64,000 nt of DNA from Dyadobacter sp. (GCF_017744695.1 NZ_JAGIAS010000006.1:508139-572138); one strand, 5' to 3'; counted from the first letter of the stretch, positions 42,812 to 51,603 are shown. The notes: generated by a model not told the origin, from the letters alone. Made by a program: numbers and translations.

Positions 42812-43613
42812 GGGACCGCAAACGCTTCCATTGACCGACGAAGAACGGGTAGCCGTTGAACAGGTCGCGATCCGCTTAGCTGTCGCCGAAGCAGAGAAAA
42901 AGAAAGGGCTGGCAAGGTACAATGAGCTGTATTGGCGATCAGTCGAGGACGTAAGATACTTCCCTCAGCTTTCAGCAGACGAGTTTTTCGAATTCATTGT
43001 GGAAGCCGGCAAACGTAGGTCCGTGGAGCGGAACTGGTCGCAAGAGTTCCAAATTGATAATGACAATCGGGTTATTGTCAAGGCGCTCGCTCGATATTTT
43101 ACCGATACACCTTCCTTCGTGAAGATGTCAGAGGGCTTTTCCCTAAACAAGGGAATTCTCCTCATCGGAGACACCGGATGCGGCAAAACGCAGCTAATGG
43201 AGCTCTGCACACGGAACCAGAAGGCGCCGTACACACGGCACAATTGCCAGCAGATAGCCCGCGAATACGCCGGCAGTGGGCAAAAAGGAGGGGAAACGGT
43301 GATTGTGGAGTATTCCGGCAATGAGCGAAGTGTGAACGGAGTCCTTTCGATGGGCTATGAATTTTTCGGCCGCTTTTTCGACGATCTCGGGGCAGAGAGC
43401 ACCAACGTGAAGCATTTCGGCAATGAGAGCAATGTAATGGCCGAGATTATTTCAAAACGCTACGATGCCTACCAGCACCATATGACCCACTTTACCAGCA
43501 ATCTAACTCTGGAAGAGCTTAAAACAGTCTACGGGAAGCGGGTCTACGACCGACTGCGAGAGATGTGCAACATTATCGAGTTCTCTGCCAGCGCCAAATC
43601 AAGGCGCAAATGA
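42702..43613 (+). CDS. DnaC-like helicase-loader ATPase
   Basis: A 303-residue AAA+ protein. Walker A is GDTGCGKTQ near residue 155, the Walker B/sensor region is FDDLGAESTNVKHFG near 225, and RLREMCNIIEFSA near the end is the arginine-finger/sensor II type of DnaC/IstB loaders. It should load the replicative helicase at the phage origin. The ATG at 42702 lies inside the preceding gene; an upstream in-frame ATG (42645) is less likely. Confidence 0.87.
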   Translation: MNSVQHYNEEQYRNHILQPKGTLSTEEEEFLTTWKSEGPQTLPLTDEERVAVEQVAIRLAVAEAEKKKGLARYNELYWRSVEDVRYFPQLSADEFFEFIVEAGKRRSVERNWSQEFQIDNDNRVIVKALARYFTDTPSFVKMSEGFSLNKGILLIGDTGCGKTQLMELCTRNQKAPYTRHNCQQIAREYAGSGQKGGETVIVEYSGNERSVNGVLSMGYEFFGRFFDDLGAESTNVKHFGNESNVMAEIISKRYDAYQHHMTHFTSNLTLEELKTVYGKRVYDRLREMCNIIEFSASAKSRRK

Positions 43614-43650
43614 TCAAAAACGGATTTTATCCCAAAACCAAGAAATAGCA

Positions 43651-43818
43651 ATGTATTACGCTCTAAGAGTCCTGGCAATTGTGGTACTGGTCAATGTATC
43701 CGTTTTGCTCATCAACATCCCCAACGACTTCACATTCTATGGGGCATTTATCCCACTCGGGATAATCATTTACCTGGCATATCAAGTTTTCAAACATCTA
43801 AAAACTAAATTCCAATGA
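43651..43818 (+). CDS. Small two-TM phage protein
   Basis: A 55-residue hydrophobic protein with two membrane segments (VLAIVVLVNVSVLLIN and FIPLGIIIYLAYQVF) and a basic tail. Its stop overlaps the next start as ATGA, and the next gene is an SPFH lipoprotein, so the two may act together at the membrane. Too short for family assignment. Confidence 0.68.
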   Translation: MYYALRVLAIVVLVNVSVLLINIPNDFTFYGAFIPLGIIIYLAYQVFKHLKTKFQ

Positions 43819-44648
43819 ACAGAAAGTTAATTATGGGCGGAATTACCGGTGCTCTCATCTTCCTCGCCATTTCATGTCAACCATTCACCTACGAGAACAT
43901 CGATGCTGGCAACGTTGGTATCCAAATCAACCTCTACGGTTCGGACAAGGGAGTTGATGATATTTCCATCGTCTCAGGCCGCGTATGGTACAACGATTGG
44001 ACAACAAAGGTTGTAGAATTCCCAACCTACACGCAGAGCGTAGATTATGAGCCATTCGCAGTCACCACCAAGGACGCGGCCGAGTTCAAAGTCGATCCAA
44101 AGCTAAACTATCATATTAACCCGGGTATGGCACCAAAGATTTACCGGCAGTACCGGTTGTCGCTACCGGAGATCCAGCAGGGGTTTATGAAAAATTTAGT
44201 CTACGACGCTTACCGGATTGCCGCTAACAGTTTTACATCCGATAGCGTAATGGCTAACCGGGAAACATTCGAAAACAAGGTCCAGGATGTTTTAAAAAAG
44301 ACGCTCGGGAAAGATGGATTTGTGTACGATCAGCTGACCTCAGCTATTACGCCCCCCGCATCTCTTCGCGCCATGATTGACGGCAAGAATGCATCGATTC
44401 AGGCCAAGCTGAAAGCGGAGAACCAGGCGAAGCAGGCGATCGCCGAGGCGACCGTCACCAAAGCAAAGGCAGAAGGAGCCGCGGCCGCAACGATTATCCA
44501 AGCCAAGGCAGAGGCCGAAGCCAACAGATTAAGGCAGCAAACACTAACGCCGCTTCTGATTCAACAGCTTTGGATTGAGAAATGGGATGGCGCTCTGCCA
44601 AGCACTCAAACCGGCTCAGGATCCTTGATTCAAATTCCAGTAAAGTAA
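43815..44648 (+). CDS. SPFH/prohibitin-like lipoprotein encoded by the phage
   Basis: A 277-residue membrane-anchored protein. The lipobox is LAISCQPF. The SPFH (band 7) domain spans about 30-190 (DAGNVGIQINLYGSDKGVDDISIVSGRVWYNDW), and a long Ala/Lys/Glu coiled coil follows at about 195-250 (AKLKAENQAKQAIAEATVTKAKAEGAA). Prohibitin-like proteins form membrane rings and in bacteria regulate FtsH. Here it sits in a DNA replication operon after a small two-TM gene, so a role in FtsH control or membrane scaffolding is inferred only. Confidence 0.86.
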   Translation: MNRKLIMGGITGALIFLAISCQPFTYENIDAGNVGIQINLYGSDKGVDDISIVSGRVWYNDWTTKVVEFPTYTQSVDYEPFAVTTKDAAEFKVDPKLNYHINPGMAPKIYRQYRLSLPEIQQGFMKNLVYDAYRIAANSFTSDSVMANRETFENKVQDVLKKTLGKDGFVYDQLTSAITPPASLRAMIDGKNASIQAKLKAENQAKQAIAEATVTKAKAEGAAAATIIQAKAEAEANRLRQQTLTPLLIQQLWIEKWDGALPSTQTGSGSLIQIPVK

Positions 44649-44670
44649 TCGCGAATAGTTAGTACCGCAC

Positions 44671-45201
44671 ATGAAAAAGAAAGTCAGCCAGTCCGAAATT
44701 TTAAAAGACACCATTTCAGTCCTCGAATACACAGGAAGATCAAATAAACGGTTCATTGGGGGAGTTGACCCCGACGTAAAGAAGCCAGGCTTTGCGGTTT
44801 GGGACCAACAACTAAAAGAATGGGCCGCTTACGGATCGGTCGCTTTTGAAAAACTGGCTGACTCTTTTTCGGATTTCCCAAAGGAAGACACCACGATTTA
44901 TGTGGAAGCCGGATGGATGAATAAGATCACCAACTTTCATGGGGTGTCCGGCTATGCTGCAAAAGGAATTGCAATGAGAGTTGGGCAAAACCACGCAGCG
45001 TCCAAAATAATCGCTTCTGAGCTGCGATCATTAGGGTTTGAGGTGGTAGACGTCAAGCCACTATTCAAAGGACGCCTAAAAGGCAAAAACGGATGGACGC
45101 AGCAGGGGAGGGAGCACATCGAACAAGTTACCGGCATTACCAGCCGAATTAACGACGAAGTCCGAGACGCCCTTTACATCGTCGTCAACAAAACCAAGTA
45201 A
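44671..45201 (+). CDS. RuvC-like Holliday-junction resolvase
   Basis: A 176-residue RNase H-fold nuclease. FIGGVDPDVKKPGFAVWD near residue 29 is the first acidic strand, TIYVEAGW near 73 carries the Glu, and RINDEVRDALYIV near 163 the last acidic pair of the RuvC family. Basic stretches (LFKGRLKGKNGWTQQGREH) suit junction DNA. It would resolve branched phage DNA during replication and packaging. Confidence 0.82.
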   Translation: MKKKVSQSEILKDTISVLEYTGRSNKRFIGGVDPDVKKPGFAVWDQQLKEWAAYGSVAFEKLADSFSDFPKEDTTIYVEAGWMNKITNFHGVSGYAAKGIAMRVGQNHAASKIIASELRSLGFEVVDVKPLFKGRLKGKNGWTQQGREHIEQVTGITSRINDEVRDALYIVVNKTK

Positions 45202-45227
45202 TTCACCTTCATCAACAGATTGAAATT

Positions 45228-45596
45228 ATGCCACTACCAGGCGACAACCTCAAAGAGGCCTACCGCCTTCTCCGCGAGGCTATACAGCGATTGAAAGAAA
45301 AAGGGCCCGAAGCCGACCTAGCCAAAGTGAGAGATCTAATCTGGCAGTCCGCCGACATCTTGCAGCGAGAAGAGACTGATATCGTTCGATGGGGAGACAT
45401 CACAAGGCTTTCAGATCATACTTATGAGCCATATAATTCGATCAAAGCGGCGATCTCCATGCTAATGAAAATCAACTTAAATAAACTTCCAAAGCAAGGC
45501 GGTGTCGATATCATCGAATGCATCAAAACGCTAGAAGCTACCGCAAAGGTGCTATCTCATCCAATTCAAGAAAGATTATTTTTTAGCTACTTATGA
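45228..45596 (+). CDS. Hypothetical phage protein
   Basis: A 122-residue helical soluble protein (LKEAYRLLREAIQRLKEK; LAKVRDLIWQSADIL). No motif recognised. It is preceded by TTCATCAACAGATTGAAATT, the recurring leader, and its stop overlaps the sliding-clamp start by 4 nt, so it is translated together with the clamp and may be a partner. Confidence 0.72.
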   Translation: MPLPGDNLKEAYRLLREAIQRLKEKGPEADLAKVRDLIWQSADILQREETDIVRWGDITRLSDHTYEPYNSIKAAISMLMKINLNKLPKQGGVDIIECIKTLEATAKVLSHPIQERLFFSYL

Positions 45597-46816
45597 GCCC
45601 ATCAACAACACAAGCAAGACAGAAAAAGAAGAGGCCGGGTACCGAGCTTTTGAAGGTCACTGTCAATTCTAAGGAATTTTTGAAAGCCTGCGCTGTCGTC
45701 GCCCAGGCGATCAATACAAGACCGGTAGTTCCAGTGTACGGATATATAAGGGTAGAGCTATCTGAGGGAAAACTGTTTTTCTGCGGAAGCAACCTCAATC
45801 AGACGGTAAAAACGTCGTTCGAGCACACGTCCGAAGCAAATGGCTCGTTCCTTTTTCCGGCCGATATCGGGCTAAATCTGCTTAGGTCACTACCGGACGG
45901 ACCGATCGGAATCGGACATTTTGTTAACAGTGAAACTCAGACGACGACAACCACCGGCGGCACCTCCACGGTCACCCAGGATGCTTATCGTTTGGAGCTC
46001 GAAATCGACGGTAAATTTTACATTTTGGAAACAGAAAATCCAAAGGACTACTCAATTCCGGTCAAACCAACTGAATACCAGGAAATCTACCTCACCGTTC
46101 ATGAGCTTACAAAGTCCATGACCTATTGCAAGGACTCTGTTATAAGCGAAAAAGCGGGCCGGCCGTCGTTAGAAGGTATTTTAATCAGTATCGTCGGCGA
46201 ATCATTGACCGTTGTAAGCTCGGACGCCTCGGTACTTATCGAACGGAAGACATTGATCCAAAACAGTGATGGAATTTCAACACAAGCAACTGTTCCCGTT
46301 GGTTTTGCTAATTTGTTGTCGATCTTTTCGGCGGAAATCGCGGCCGTAAGGTTTCACTCCAATTCTTTGGAAGTGTCGGACGGGACGTCCACCGTTGAAA
46401 CACTAGTCTGCGCTGAACCATTCCCAGATTATGCCCCTCTACTTCCCAAAAGCTCGGTATCGGAAGTGCTGCTTTCGATGGAGTCTCTAAAATCAACTTT
46501 CAGCAGATCCGCATTTTTCGCAGATAAGACATCGGGAACAACAAAGTTGTCATTTTCAGAAAATGAACTGCTGGTGGAGGTTCCACCAGGCGCCTACTCA
46601 AACGAGTCGCTAGAAAGTATCGAGATTGCGCAATGGTCTGGCCCGTCAGCCGATGTTTGGCTCAACATTCACAAGGCTAGTCGTATACTGTCTAAGGTTC
46701 ATAGTCAGGATGTCGAAATTAAGCTCAACGGATGGATGCGGCCGGTTATGGTACATCCTAAGTCTGACCCAGGGCTTACAATTCTGGTCATGCCGGTTGA
46801 CCCTGAAAAGCTCTAA
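45593..46816 (+). CDS. Phage-encoded DNA polymerase III beta (sliding clamp)-like protein
   Basis: A 407-residue DnaN-like protein. After a basic 18-residue head it has three clamp-fold domains: LLKVTVNSKEFLKACAVVAQAINTRPVVPVYGYIRVEL near the start, KDSVISEKAGRPSLEGILISIVGESLTVVSSDASVLIE in the middle and LTILVMPVDPEKL at the end, matching the DnaN ending around Met-Pro. The clamp tethers polymerases and repair enzymes to DNA. It is divergent in sequence, as expected for a phage clamp. Proteins elsewhere in this prophage end in clamp-binding-like tails. Confidence 0.85.
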   Translation: MSPSTTQARQKKKRPGTELLKVTVNSKEFLKACAVVAQAINTRPVVPVYGYIRVELSEGKLFFCGSNLNQTVKTSFEHTSEANGSFLFPADIGLNLLRSLPDGPIGIGHFVNSETQTTTTTGGTSTVTQDAYRLELEIDGKFYILETENPKDYSIPVKPTEYQEIYLTVHELTKSMTYCKDSVISEKAGRPSLEGILISIVGESLTVVSSDASVLIERKTLIQNSDGISTQATVPVGFANLLSIFSAEIAAVRFHSNSLEVSDGTSTVETLVCAEPFPDYAPLLPKSSVSEVLLSMESLKSTFSRSAFFADKTSGTTKLSFSENELLVEVPPGAYSNESLESIEIAQWSGPSADVWLNIHKASRILSKVHSQDVEIKLNGWMRPVMVHPKSDPGLTILVMPVDPEKL

Positions 46817-46870
46817 GATCTGCCAGCATAGCTCACTGAAAAAGACCACAACCATTCAATTCCCTCAGTA

Positions 46871-47101
46871 ATGTTTTCAAAGAAAATCAGCGAGACTGAG
46901 CAGGTAGTTATTACCCGTTCTGACGGTCAAACGATTGGCCGATATCAAGAAAAGAAGGAAGGGAAATGGGTGAACCAAGTTTGCCGAATTTACCCAGGTG
47001 ATCACAAAGGCAATATCGTTGAAGAGCTCCAAATGGCCTTTCAACAGCAAAAAGCCCAAGATCAAGCCTACTTCGAAAGTAAATTAGAACCATATCATTA
47101 A
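46871..47101 (+). CDS. Hypothetical phage protein
   Basis: A 76-residue soluble protein, charged, with a beta-type start (ISETEQVVITRSDGQTIGRYQ) and a helical end. No recognised motif. In line with the early operon, 54 nt after the clamp gene. Confidence 0.6.
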   Translation: MFSKKISETEQVVITRSDGQTIGRYQEKKEGKWVNQVCRIYPGDHKGNIVEELQMAFQQQKAQDQAYFESKLEPYH

Positions 47102-47124
47102 TCACTTCAAAACAAACAGCAACA

Positions 47125-47478
47125 ATGAAAAAGCTCTTTTTTCTTATCGCTTTCCTTTTAATGATTTCCTGCAAAAAGCGAGTCGAAGTTATACCGGTGC
47201 AGCGCACCTTGAATGGCACAGTTTGGAAAAAGTACGAGCTGAGGAGCGGCGACCGGGACGTACACAAGGTTTTAACCTTCCGAGCACCGAATATCATCAA
47301 CATTGCGGTCCGAGATGATCATGGTTATCTGTTCGCCGACTTCCAAAAGGAGTACACCTACATCTACGAGCATCCAAATTTCACCGTGTTTGCTCCCAAT
47401 AATCTTCCCGATTTCGGTCGCCTGATGAATGAGGAGACTATCGAGTTCAACGGCGAGATATTCCTGAAATCTAAGTAG
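47125..47478 (+). CDS. Small phage lipoprotein
   Basis: A 117-residue lipoprotein with lipobox LMISCKKR after MKKLFFLIAFL. The mature part is beta-rich and lipocalin-like in look (TLNGTVWKKYELRSGDRDVHKVLTF). A surface or periplasmic role, such as superinfection immunity, is possible but not shown. Confidence 0.72.
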   Translation: MKKLFFLIAFLLMISCKKRVEVIPVQRTLNGTVWKKYELRSGDRDVHKVLTFRAPNIINIAVRDDHGYLFADFQKEYTYIYEHPNFTVFAPNNLPDFGRLMNEETIEFNGEIFLKSK

Positions 47479-47497
47479 CGCTGAGGCCGGGAAGCTA

Positions 47498-47529
47498 GGT
47501 AATGTCGCCTCTCCGAAACGGACATTACC
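47498..47529. other. Hairpin with 9-bp arms in the early operon
   Basis: GGTAATGTC (47498-47506) pairs perfectly with GACATTACC (47521-47529) around a 14-nt loop. No T-tract follows. It lies in the 85-bp gap between the lipoprotein gene and the next gene and might be an mRNA processing site or protein-binding site. Confidence 0.5.
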
Positions 47530-47563
47530 CGGAATATTACCTATCCATATTTAGCCCAACATT

Positions 47564-47851
47564 ATGAGCACAATCATTATCACGCCGGCAGTGATCGAAA
47601 TGTTTCAGAAATCTCTCACTGATCCCAAAGGCAATAATTTACCCTTCGATTCGATGACAGAATGCTTTGAAAAATCGGAGACGGTTACAGCCAAACACAC
47701 CCTAGCGGAGCAGTATCAACAGCGAATCAACCGCCACATACCTAAGCTCATTCTGTACATCGTAATGGATAATGTTTTGGGACAGTGCGACGGAAAGGAT
47801 GAGAAAGGATGCCTCGGGTACCACCTGCGGATAACAGAACCAACACCTTAA
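47564..47851 (+). CDS. Hypothetical phage protein
   Basis: A 95-residue soluble protein with helical N-terminal half and two Cys near the end (GQCDGKDEKGCLGYH). No recognised motif. Part of the rightward early operon. Confidence 0.62.
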   Translation: MSTIIITPAVIEMFQKSLTDPKGNNLPFDSMTECFEKSETVTAKHTLAEQYQQRINRHIPKLILYIVMDNVLGQCDGKDEKGCLGYHLRITEPTP

Positions 47852-47866
47852 CTGAGTCGAACCATT

Positions 47867-48073
47867 ATGAACGAATTGATCCTACGAATAAACACGGACG
47901 AGGCCGCGAGTGAATGGCTATTCGAAGTATATAAATCCCTGGATATAGTGATTGATCACCTGGAAGAGAAAGGAGAGCTGACCGAACAAGAACGCGAAGA
48001 ACTTGCCCGGAAACAGGCTCAACGAGAGAAAGCTTTGAATGCACTCCTCACACTCCAAGATCACAAACTGTAA
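47867..48073 (+). CDS. Small acidic coiled-coil phage protein
   Basis: A 68-residue, strongly helical acidic protein (LEEKGELTEQEREELARKQAQREKALNALL). Unknown function. Its 25-nt leader at 47846-47870 is nearly identical to that of the next gene (21 of 25 positions). Confidence 0.62.
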   Translation: MNELILRINTDEAASEWLFEVYKSLDIVIDHLEEKGELTEQEREELARKQAQREKALNALLTLQDHKL

Positions 48074-48094
48074 CCTTAAATGAGTTGAACCGGT

Positions 48095-48427
48095 ATGACG
48101 AAGATCACCTCAAAGGAACTAGTACTGCTTGAAAAGTGCCACGTTACAGTACACTATCTGAAAACATGGCCGGAGCACTATGACGATGTAGAAAGTGGCC
48201 GCAAGAAGGCGGAACTGCGCAAAAACGACCGAAAGTTTAAGGTTGGTGATTATTTAGTGCTGCAACGCTGGGAGCCAAATTTAGAGCAGTTCACAGGCGA
48301 AAATGAGTTATTGCTAATTAGTCACGTCCTGCATGGCGGGTCTTTTGGCCTCGAAACGGGACATGCTATGCTCTCTTTCTACCATCCAGATTTGCGGTTC
48401 CTGTATTACAAGAATATCAAAACGTAA
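48095..48427 (+). CDS. DUF3850 (ASCH/PUA-like) protein
   Basis: A 110-residue protein with the DUF3850 pattern: HYLKTWPEHYDDVESGRKKAELRKNDRKFKVGDYLVLQRW, then GGSFGLETGHAML. The family belongs to the PUA/ASCH-like RNA-binding folds and is common in phages, where its role is not settled. Confidence 0.85.
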   Translation: MTKITSKELVLLEKCHVTVHYLKTWPEHYDDVESGRKKAELRKNDRKFKVGDYLVLQRWEPNLEQFTGENELLLISHVLHGGSFGLETGHAMLSFYHPDLRFLYYKNIKT

Positions 48428-48449
48428 ACTTTAACAATCTCAAACTCAT

Positions 48450-49091
48450 ATGAACACTTATAGCAAATATTGCCCCAATGTGTTTTTAGCGAAATGCGAG
48501 GAGCAGCACGAAAAAGGCTCGACTATCATTTTGGGAACAAAATATGGGCAGGAGCATGAATGTATTGTCTTCAACCTAATCTATCAGAAAGACGGCTTTT
48601 ACTACTATTCCATAGTTCGAGCTGATGGATTCAACACCCAGGAATGGGCTAAGAGAAAAGCTGAACGACTGAACGGCGCCAGTGCCAGAGCAGATGCAAA
48701 AAGCAATGAATACTGGAAAGCTTCCCAAGAAGGGAAAGACTTTCTCGTCCTGGCCGAGCCAATTAAGGTAGGGCACCACAGCGAGAAGAGACACCGGGCG
48801 CTGATCGAACGCAACCATAACAGAATGGGTAAGTCGGTCGAGCTTTCTAAAAAGGCAGACAGTTACAGCAGTAGGGCGGAATACTGGGAGAAACGGGCCA
48901 GTACCATTAACCTTTCCATGCCGGAAAGTCTTGAATACTATGAATTTGAACTCGAAAAAGCCATTCTGACGCATCAAGGACTTAAAGACGGTACGATTGA
49001 ACGAAGCCATTCCTTCTCACTTACCTATGCGAAAAAGGAGGTCAATGAAATAACTAAAAAAGTCGAGTTGGCAAAAAAACTTTGGGCCTAA
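48450..49091 (+). CDS. DUF3560 protein
   Basis: A 213-residue soluble protein. PIKVGHHSEKRHRALIERNHNRMGKSVELSKKADSYSSRAEYWEKRA near residue 108-154 is the DUF3560 signature, followed by a coiled-coil tail. The family is common on plasmids and phages; function unknown. Confidence 0.85.
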   Translation: MNTYSKYCPNVFLAKCEEQHEKGSTIILGTKYGQEHECIVFNLIYQKDGFYYYSIVRADGFNTQEWAKRKAERLNGASARADAKSNEYWKASQEGKDFLVLAEPIKVGHHSEKRHRALIERNHNRMGKSVELSKKADSYSSRAEYWEKRASTINLSMPESLEYYEFELEKAILTHQGLKDGTIERSHSFSLTYAKKEVNEITKKVELAKKLWA

Positions 49092-49161
49092 CGAAGGTCA
49101 ATACGGCTCAACTAACATTGTCGAGTTCTCCATTTCTCATCATCTAACTTCAAATCGCGTT

Positions 49162-49827
49162 ATGCAAGTATCCTTAGTTTCGATAACCAAATCTTGCCTC
49201 CCAATGGGAGAGCAGCTAACGGCAGAGCAGCTCATAGTTTTCATTGCCAGGGTAAGCAATCCCGGAAATCAGCTAAACCACGAGACTGCGGACAAGCTTA
49301 TTTCTTACCTCATCAAAAATAAACACTGGTCACCGTTTGAGATGGTAGACATGACCGTCGAGATTGAGACAAGCCGCGGGATCGCTCAGCAGATTCTCCG
49401 ACACCGATCGTTTAGCTTCCAAGAATTCAGCCAGCGTTACTCGGAAGCCACCGACATGGAACCTATCCAGCTTCGGAAGGCAGGCAGTACAAACCGGCAA
49501 AGCAGCACGGAGCAATTCAATCCGGAGATTGAGGCGAATGGTAACGTTTGGAATGCCGACGAACTGATCGAACTTCATTTGAAAAGTGCGAACGCTTTGT
49601 ATCAGCAGCTCCTGCGCGCCGGCGTCGCGAAAGAGTGCGCCCGGTTTGTACTGCCAATTACCACTCAATCCAAAATTTACATGAAGGGAAGCGTCCGGAG
49701 CTGGATTCACTATCTGCAAATCCGCTGCGACGAACACACCCAATTGGAGCACCGGCAAGTTGCCGAATGCATTCGGGTTGTTTTTATCGAGCAATTCCCC
49801 AACATAGCCACAGCCCTTGGGCTTTGA
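49162..49827 (+). CDS. thyX: FAD-dependent thymidylate synthase
   Basis: A 221-residue flavin-dependent thymidylate synthase making dTMP from dUMP with methylene-THF and NADPH. The ThyX motif is RHRSFSFQEFSQRYSE near residue 79, with RSWIHYLQIR near 174 and HTQLEHRQVAECI near 192 completing the active site. It raises dTMP supply during phage replication and fits the replication module. Confidence 0.95.
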   Translation: MQVSLVSITKSCLPMGEQLTAEQLIVFIARVSNPGNQLNHETADKLISYLIKNKHWSPFEMVDMTVEIETSRGIAQQILRHRSFSFQEFSQRYSEATDMEPIQLRKAGSTNRQSSTEQFNPEIEANGNVWNADELIELHLKSANALYQQLLRAGVAKECARFVLPITTQSKIYMKGSVRSWIHYLQIRCDEHTQLEHRQVAECIRVVFIEQFPNIATALGL

Positions 49828-49832
49828 TCGAG

Positions 49833-50240
49833 ATGAAAGGAACAGAAAATTTCAAAAAGGTGATCAGCCAACACCTGGAAAGCTTGGCCGCGGTGGACTC
49901 GCTGTTTGCCGAAACGCTGAAAAAGCCGAGCAAGAGCATCGATGATTGTATTACCTACATCCTCAACGAGGTTCAAAAAAGCGGATGTAACGGCTTTGAC
50001 GACTCGGAGATTTTCGGAATGGCGGTTCACTACTACGATGAAGACAACATAACCGTTGGAAAACCGGTAAATGGCAGGGTAGTGGTCAACCACTCCGTCG
50101 AACTTAGCCAGTCCGAGATTGACCAGGCTAAACAGGCCGCACTCGACAAGGTTATTGCTGACGAGAAAGAGCGAATTAAGAAAAAGTCCAACCCTAAAAA
50201 GGAGCAGGCGCCAGCGGCAGCTCAACAGCTCCTCTTCTAA
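49833..50240 (+). CDS. PcfK-like protein
   Basis: A 135-residue protein with helical N-terminal part and KPSKSIDDCITYILNEVQKSGCNGFDDSEIFGMAVHYYDEDNI core, the PcfK pattern. The C-terminal tail is Lys/Ala/Gln-rich and ends QQLLF. The ATG at 49833 follows the thyX stop by 5 nt; the frame upstream is open but overlaps thyX. It pairs with the PcfJ gene 7 nt downstream. PcfJ/PcfK pairs are known from plasmids and phages of Firmicutes and Bacteroidota; function unknown. Confidence 0.83.
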   Translation: MKGTENFKKVISQHLESLAAVDSLFAETLKKPSKSIDDCITYILNEVQKSGCNGFDDSEIFGMAVHYYDEDNITVGKPVNGRVVVNHSVELSQSEIDQAKQAALDKVIADEKERIKKKSNPKKEQAPAAAQQLLF

Positions 50241-50247
50241 ATAGACG

Positions 50248-51546
50248 ATGATACCTAAAACAGCATTTCAGCGGAAGGTAGCGGGTTTTAAGGCCAAATT
50301 GAAACCCGTTACCGACAAACAAATCAGTTGGGGATACGACCAATGTTTTGAGAAAAGAGGCCGCGTACAAAAACAGCGCGCCGGCTGCTTCGAATGTGGG
50401 CATTCCTGGAAAATAGAATCCAACCTCGTTGCGCAATTGGCGGGATGTGAGTGCCCTGCTTGCGGCCAGCAATTGAAAATGGATCCTACGCCAAAGCGGA
50501 CCCGGCAGGAAGTGGCCTATATGTCGATTCTTACTACGTCAAATGGCTTCCAGGTAGTGCGGACTATTTTCATGAAAAAGACCGGCAAGATCGGCGGCGA
50601 AGCAGAATACTTCGCAAAGGAGGTCATGCAGCACTGGATCAGTGAGAAAGGCAAAGCGCTAGTATTTTCGAGATCGGTAGGCGGTTTTAGTTACTACTAT
50701 GATAATTGGCTTTTTTTCTCCGATATGGAAATGCGAAGTGTAGGATCACAGCGATATGCACAAAGACACTTGATAACTCCCAATCGGATTTATCCACGGC
50801 AATCGATTTTGCCAATTATCAAGCGGAACGGATTCATGGGTGACTTTTGCAACATGCAACCTGCAAGGTTTTTTGAATTTCTCCTCAGCGACAACAAGGC
50901 AGAAACCCTCTTGAAAACTGGCCAGACAAGCATGTTTCAATACCATGCCCAGCATCGAGATCACATTAACTGGATCGATGAATATTGGCCGAGTATTAAG
51001 ATTTGCATTCGTAATGGTTACGCGATCCCGGATGCATCAACCTGGAAGGACTACATCTCCCTGCTCCGAACATTTAACAAAGACCTCCTCAGCAGCGTAT
51101 ATGTGTGTCCGGTTGATTTACACAAGTCTCATAATAAGCTTGTCGAGAAGCGTATCGAACAGCAGCGACGCGCAAGGCTGGAACAGCAGCGCCAGGAGAT
51201 GGAGGCGGCTCAACTGCTGTACGAACAGCAAAAGGGTAAATTTTTTGGGGTCGCATTTAGCGACGGCGACCTAACCGTCAAAGTGCTTGAATCCGTGAGC
51301 GAGTTCGAAAAGGAGGGCTATATACTTAAACATTGTGTGTTCACGAATGGCTACTATAAAATGGCCGATTCGCTGGTATTGTCCGCCCGGATTGGGGAGC
51401 AGTTGATCGAAACTATCGAACTCTCCCTGTCGTCACTGCAAATCCGCCAGTCGCGGGGACTTCACAATAAAGCCACTGAACACCATGAGAAAATAATCAA
51501 CCTGGTCACTCAAAATCTTCCCGCCATTTCCCGGCTGTTGAAGTGA
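50248..51546 (+). CDS. PcfJ-like protein
   Basis: A 432-residue protein. An N-terminal zinc ribbon (CFECGHSW, then CECPACGQQ) lies at about residues 49-75. The middle is the PcfJ-type region, with VLKHC-like KEGYILKHCVFTNGYYKMADSLVLSARIGEQLIETIELSL near residue 352-392, the conserved PcfJ block. It is coupled to PcfK. Nucleic-acid binding is likely from the zinc ribbon. Confidence 0.87.
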   Translation: MIPKTAFQRKVAGFKAKLKPVTDKQISWGYDQCFEKRGRVQKQRAGCFECGHSWKIESNLVAQLAGCECPACGQQLKMDPTPKRTRQEVAYMSILTTSNGFQVVRTIFMKKTGKIGGEAEYFAKEVMQHWISEKGKALVFSRSVGGFSYYYDNWLFFSDMEMRSVGSQRYAQRHLITPNRIYPRQSILPIIKRNGFMGDFCNMQPARFFEFLLSDNKAETLLKTGQTSMFQYHAQHRDHINWIDEYWPSIKICIRNGYAIPDASTWKDYISLLRTFNKDLLSSVYVCPVDLHKSHNKLVEKRIEQQRRARLEQQRQEMEAAQLLYEQQKGKFFGVAFSDGDLTVKVLESVSEFEKEGYILKHCVFTNGYYKMADSLVLSARIGEQLIETIELSLSSLQIRQSRGLHNKATEHHEKIINLVTQNLPAISRLLK

Positions 51547-51603
51547 TATGACCAGCTGATCAGTGCAATCAATTTTTATTTATCAACAACTAAAAACTAT
51601 CAC

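Noticed and set aside
49548..49832. N-terminal extension of the PcfK frame
   Set aside because: The extension lies inside thyX in another frame and is Arg/Cys-rich shadow sequence; the ATG at 49833 is the natural start.
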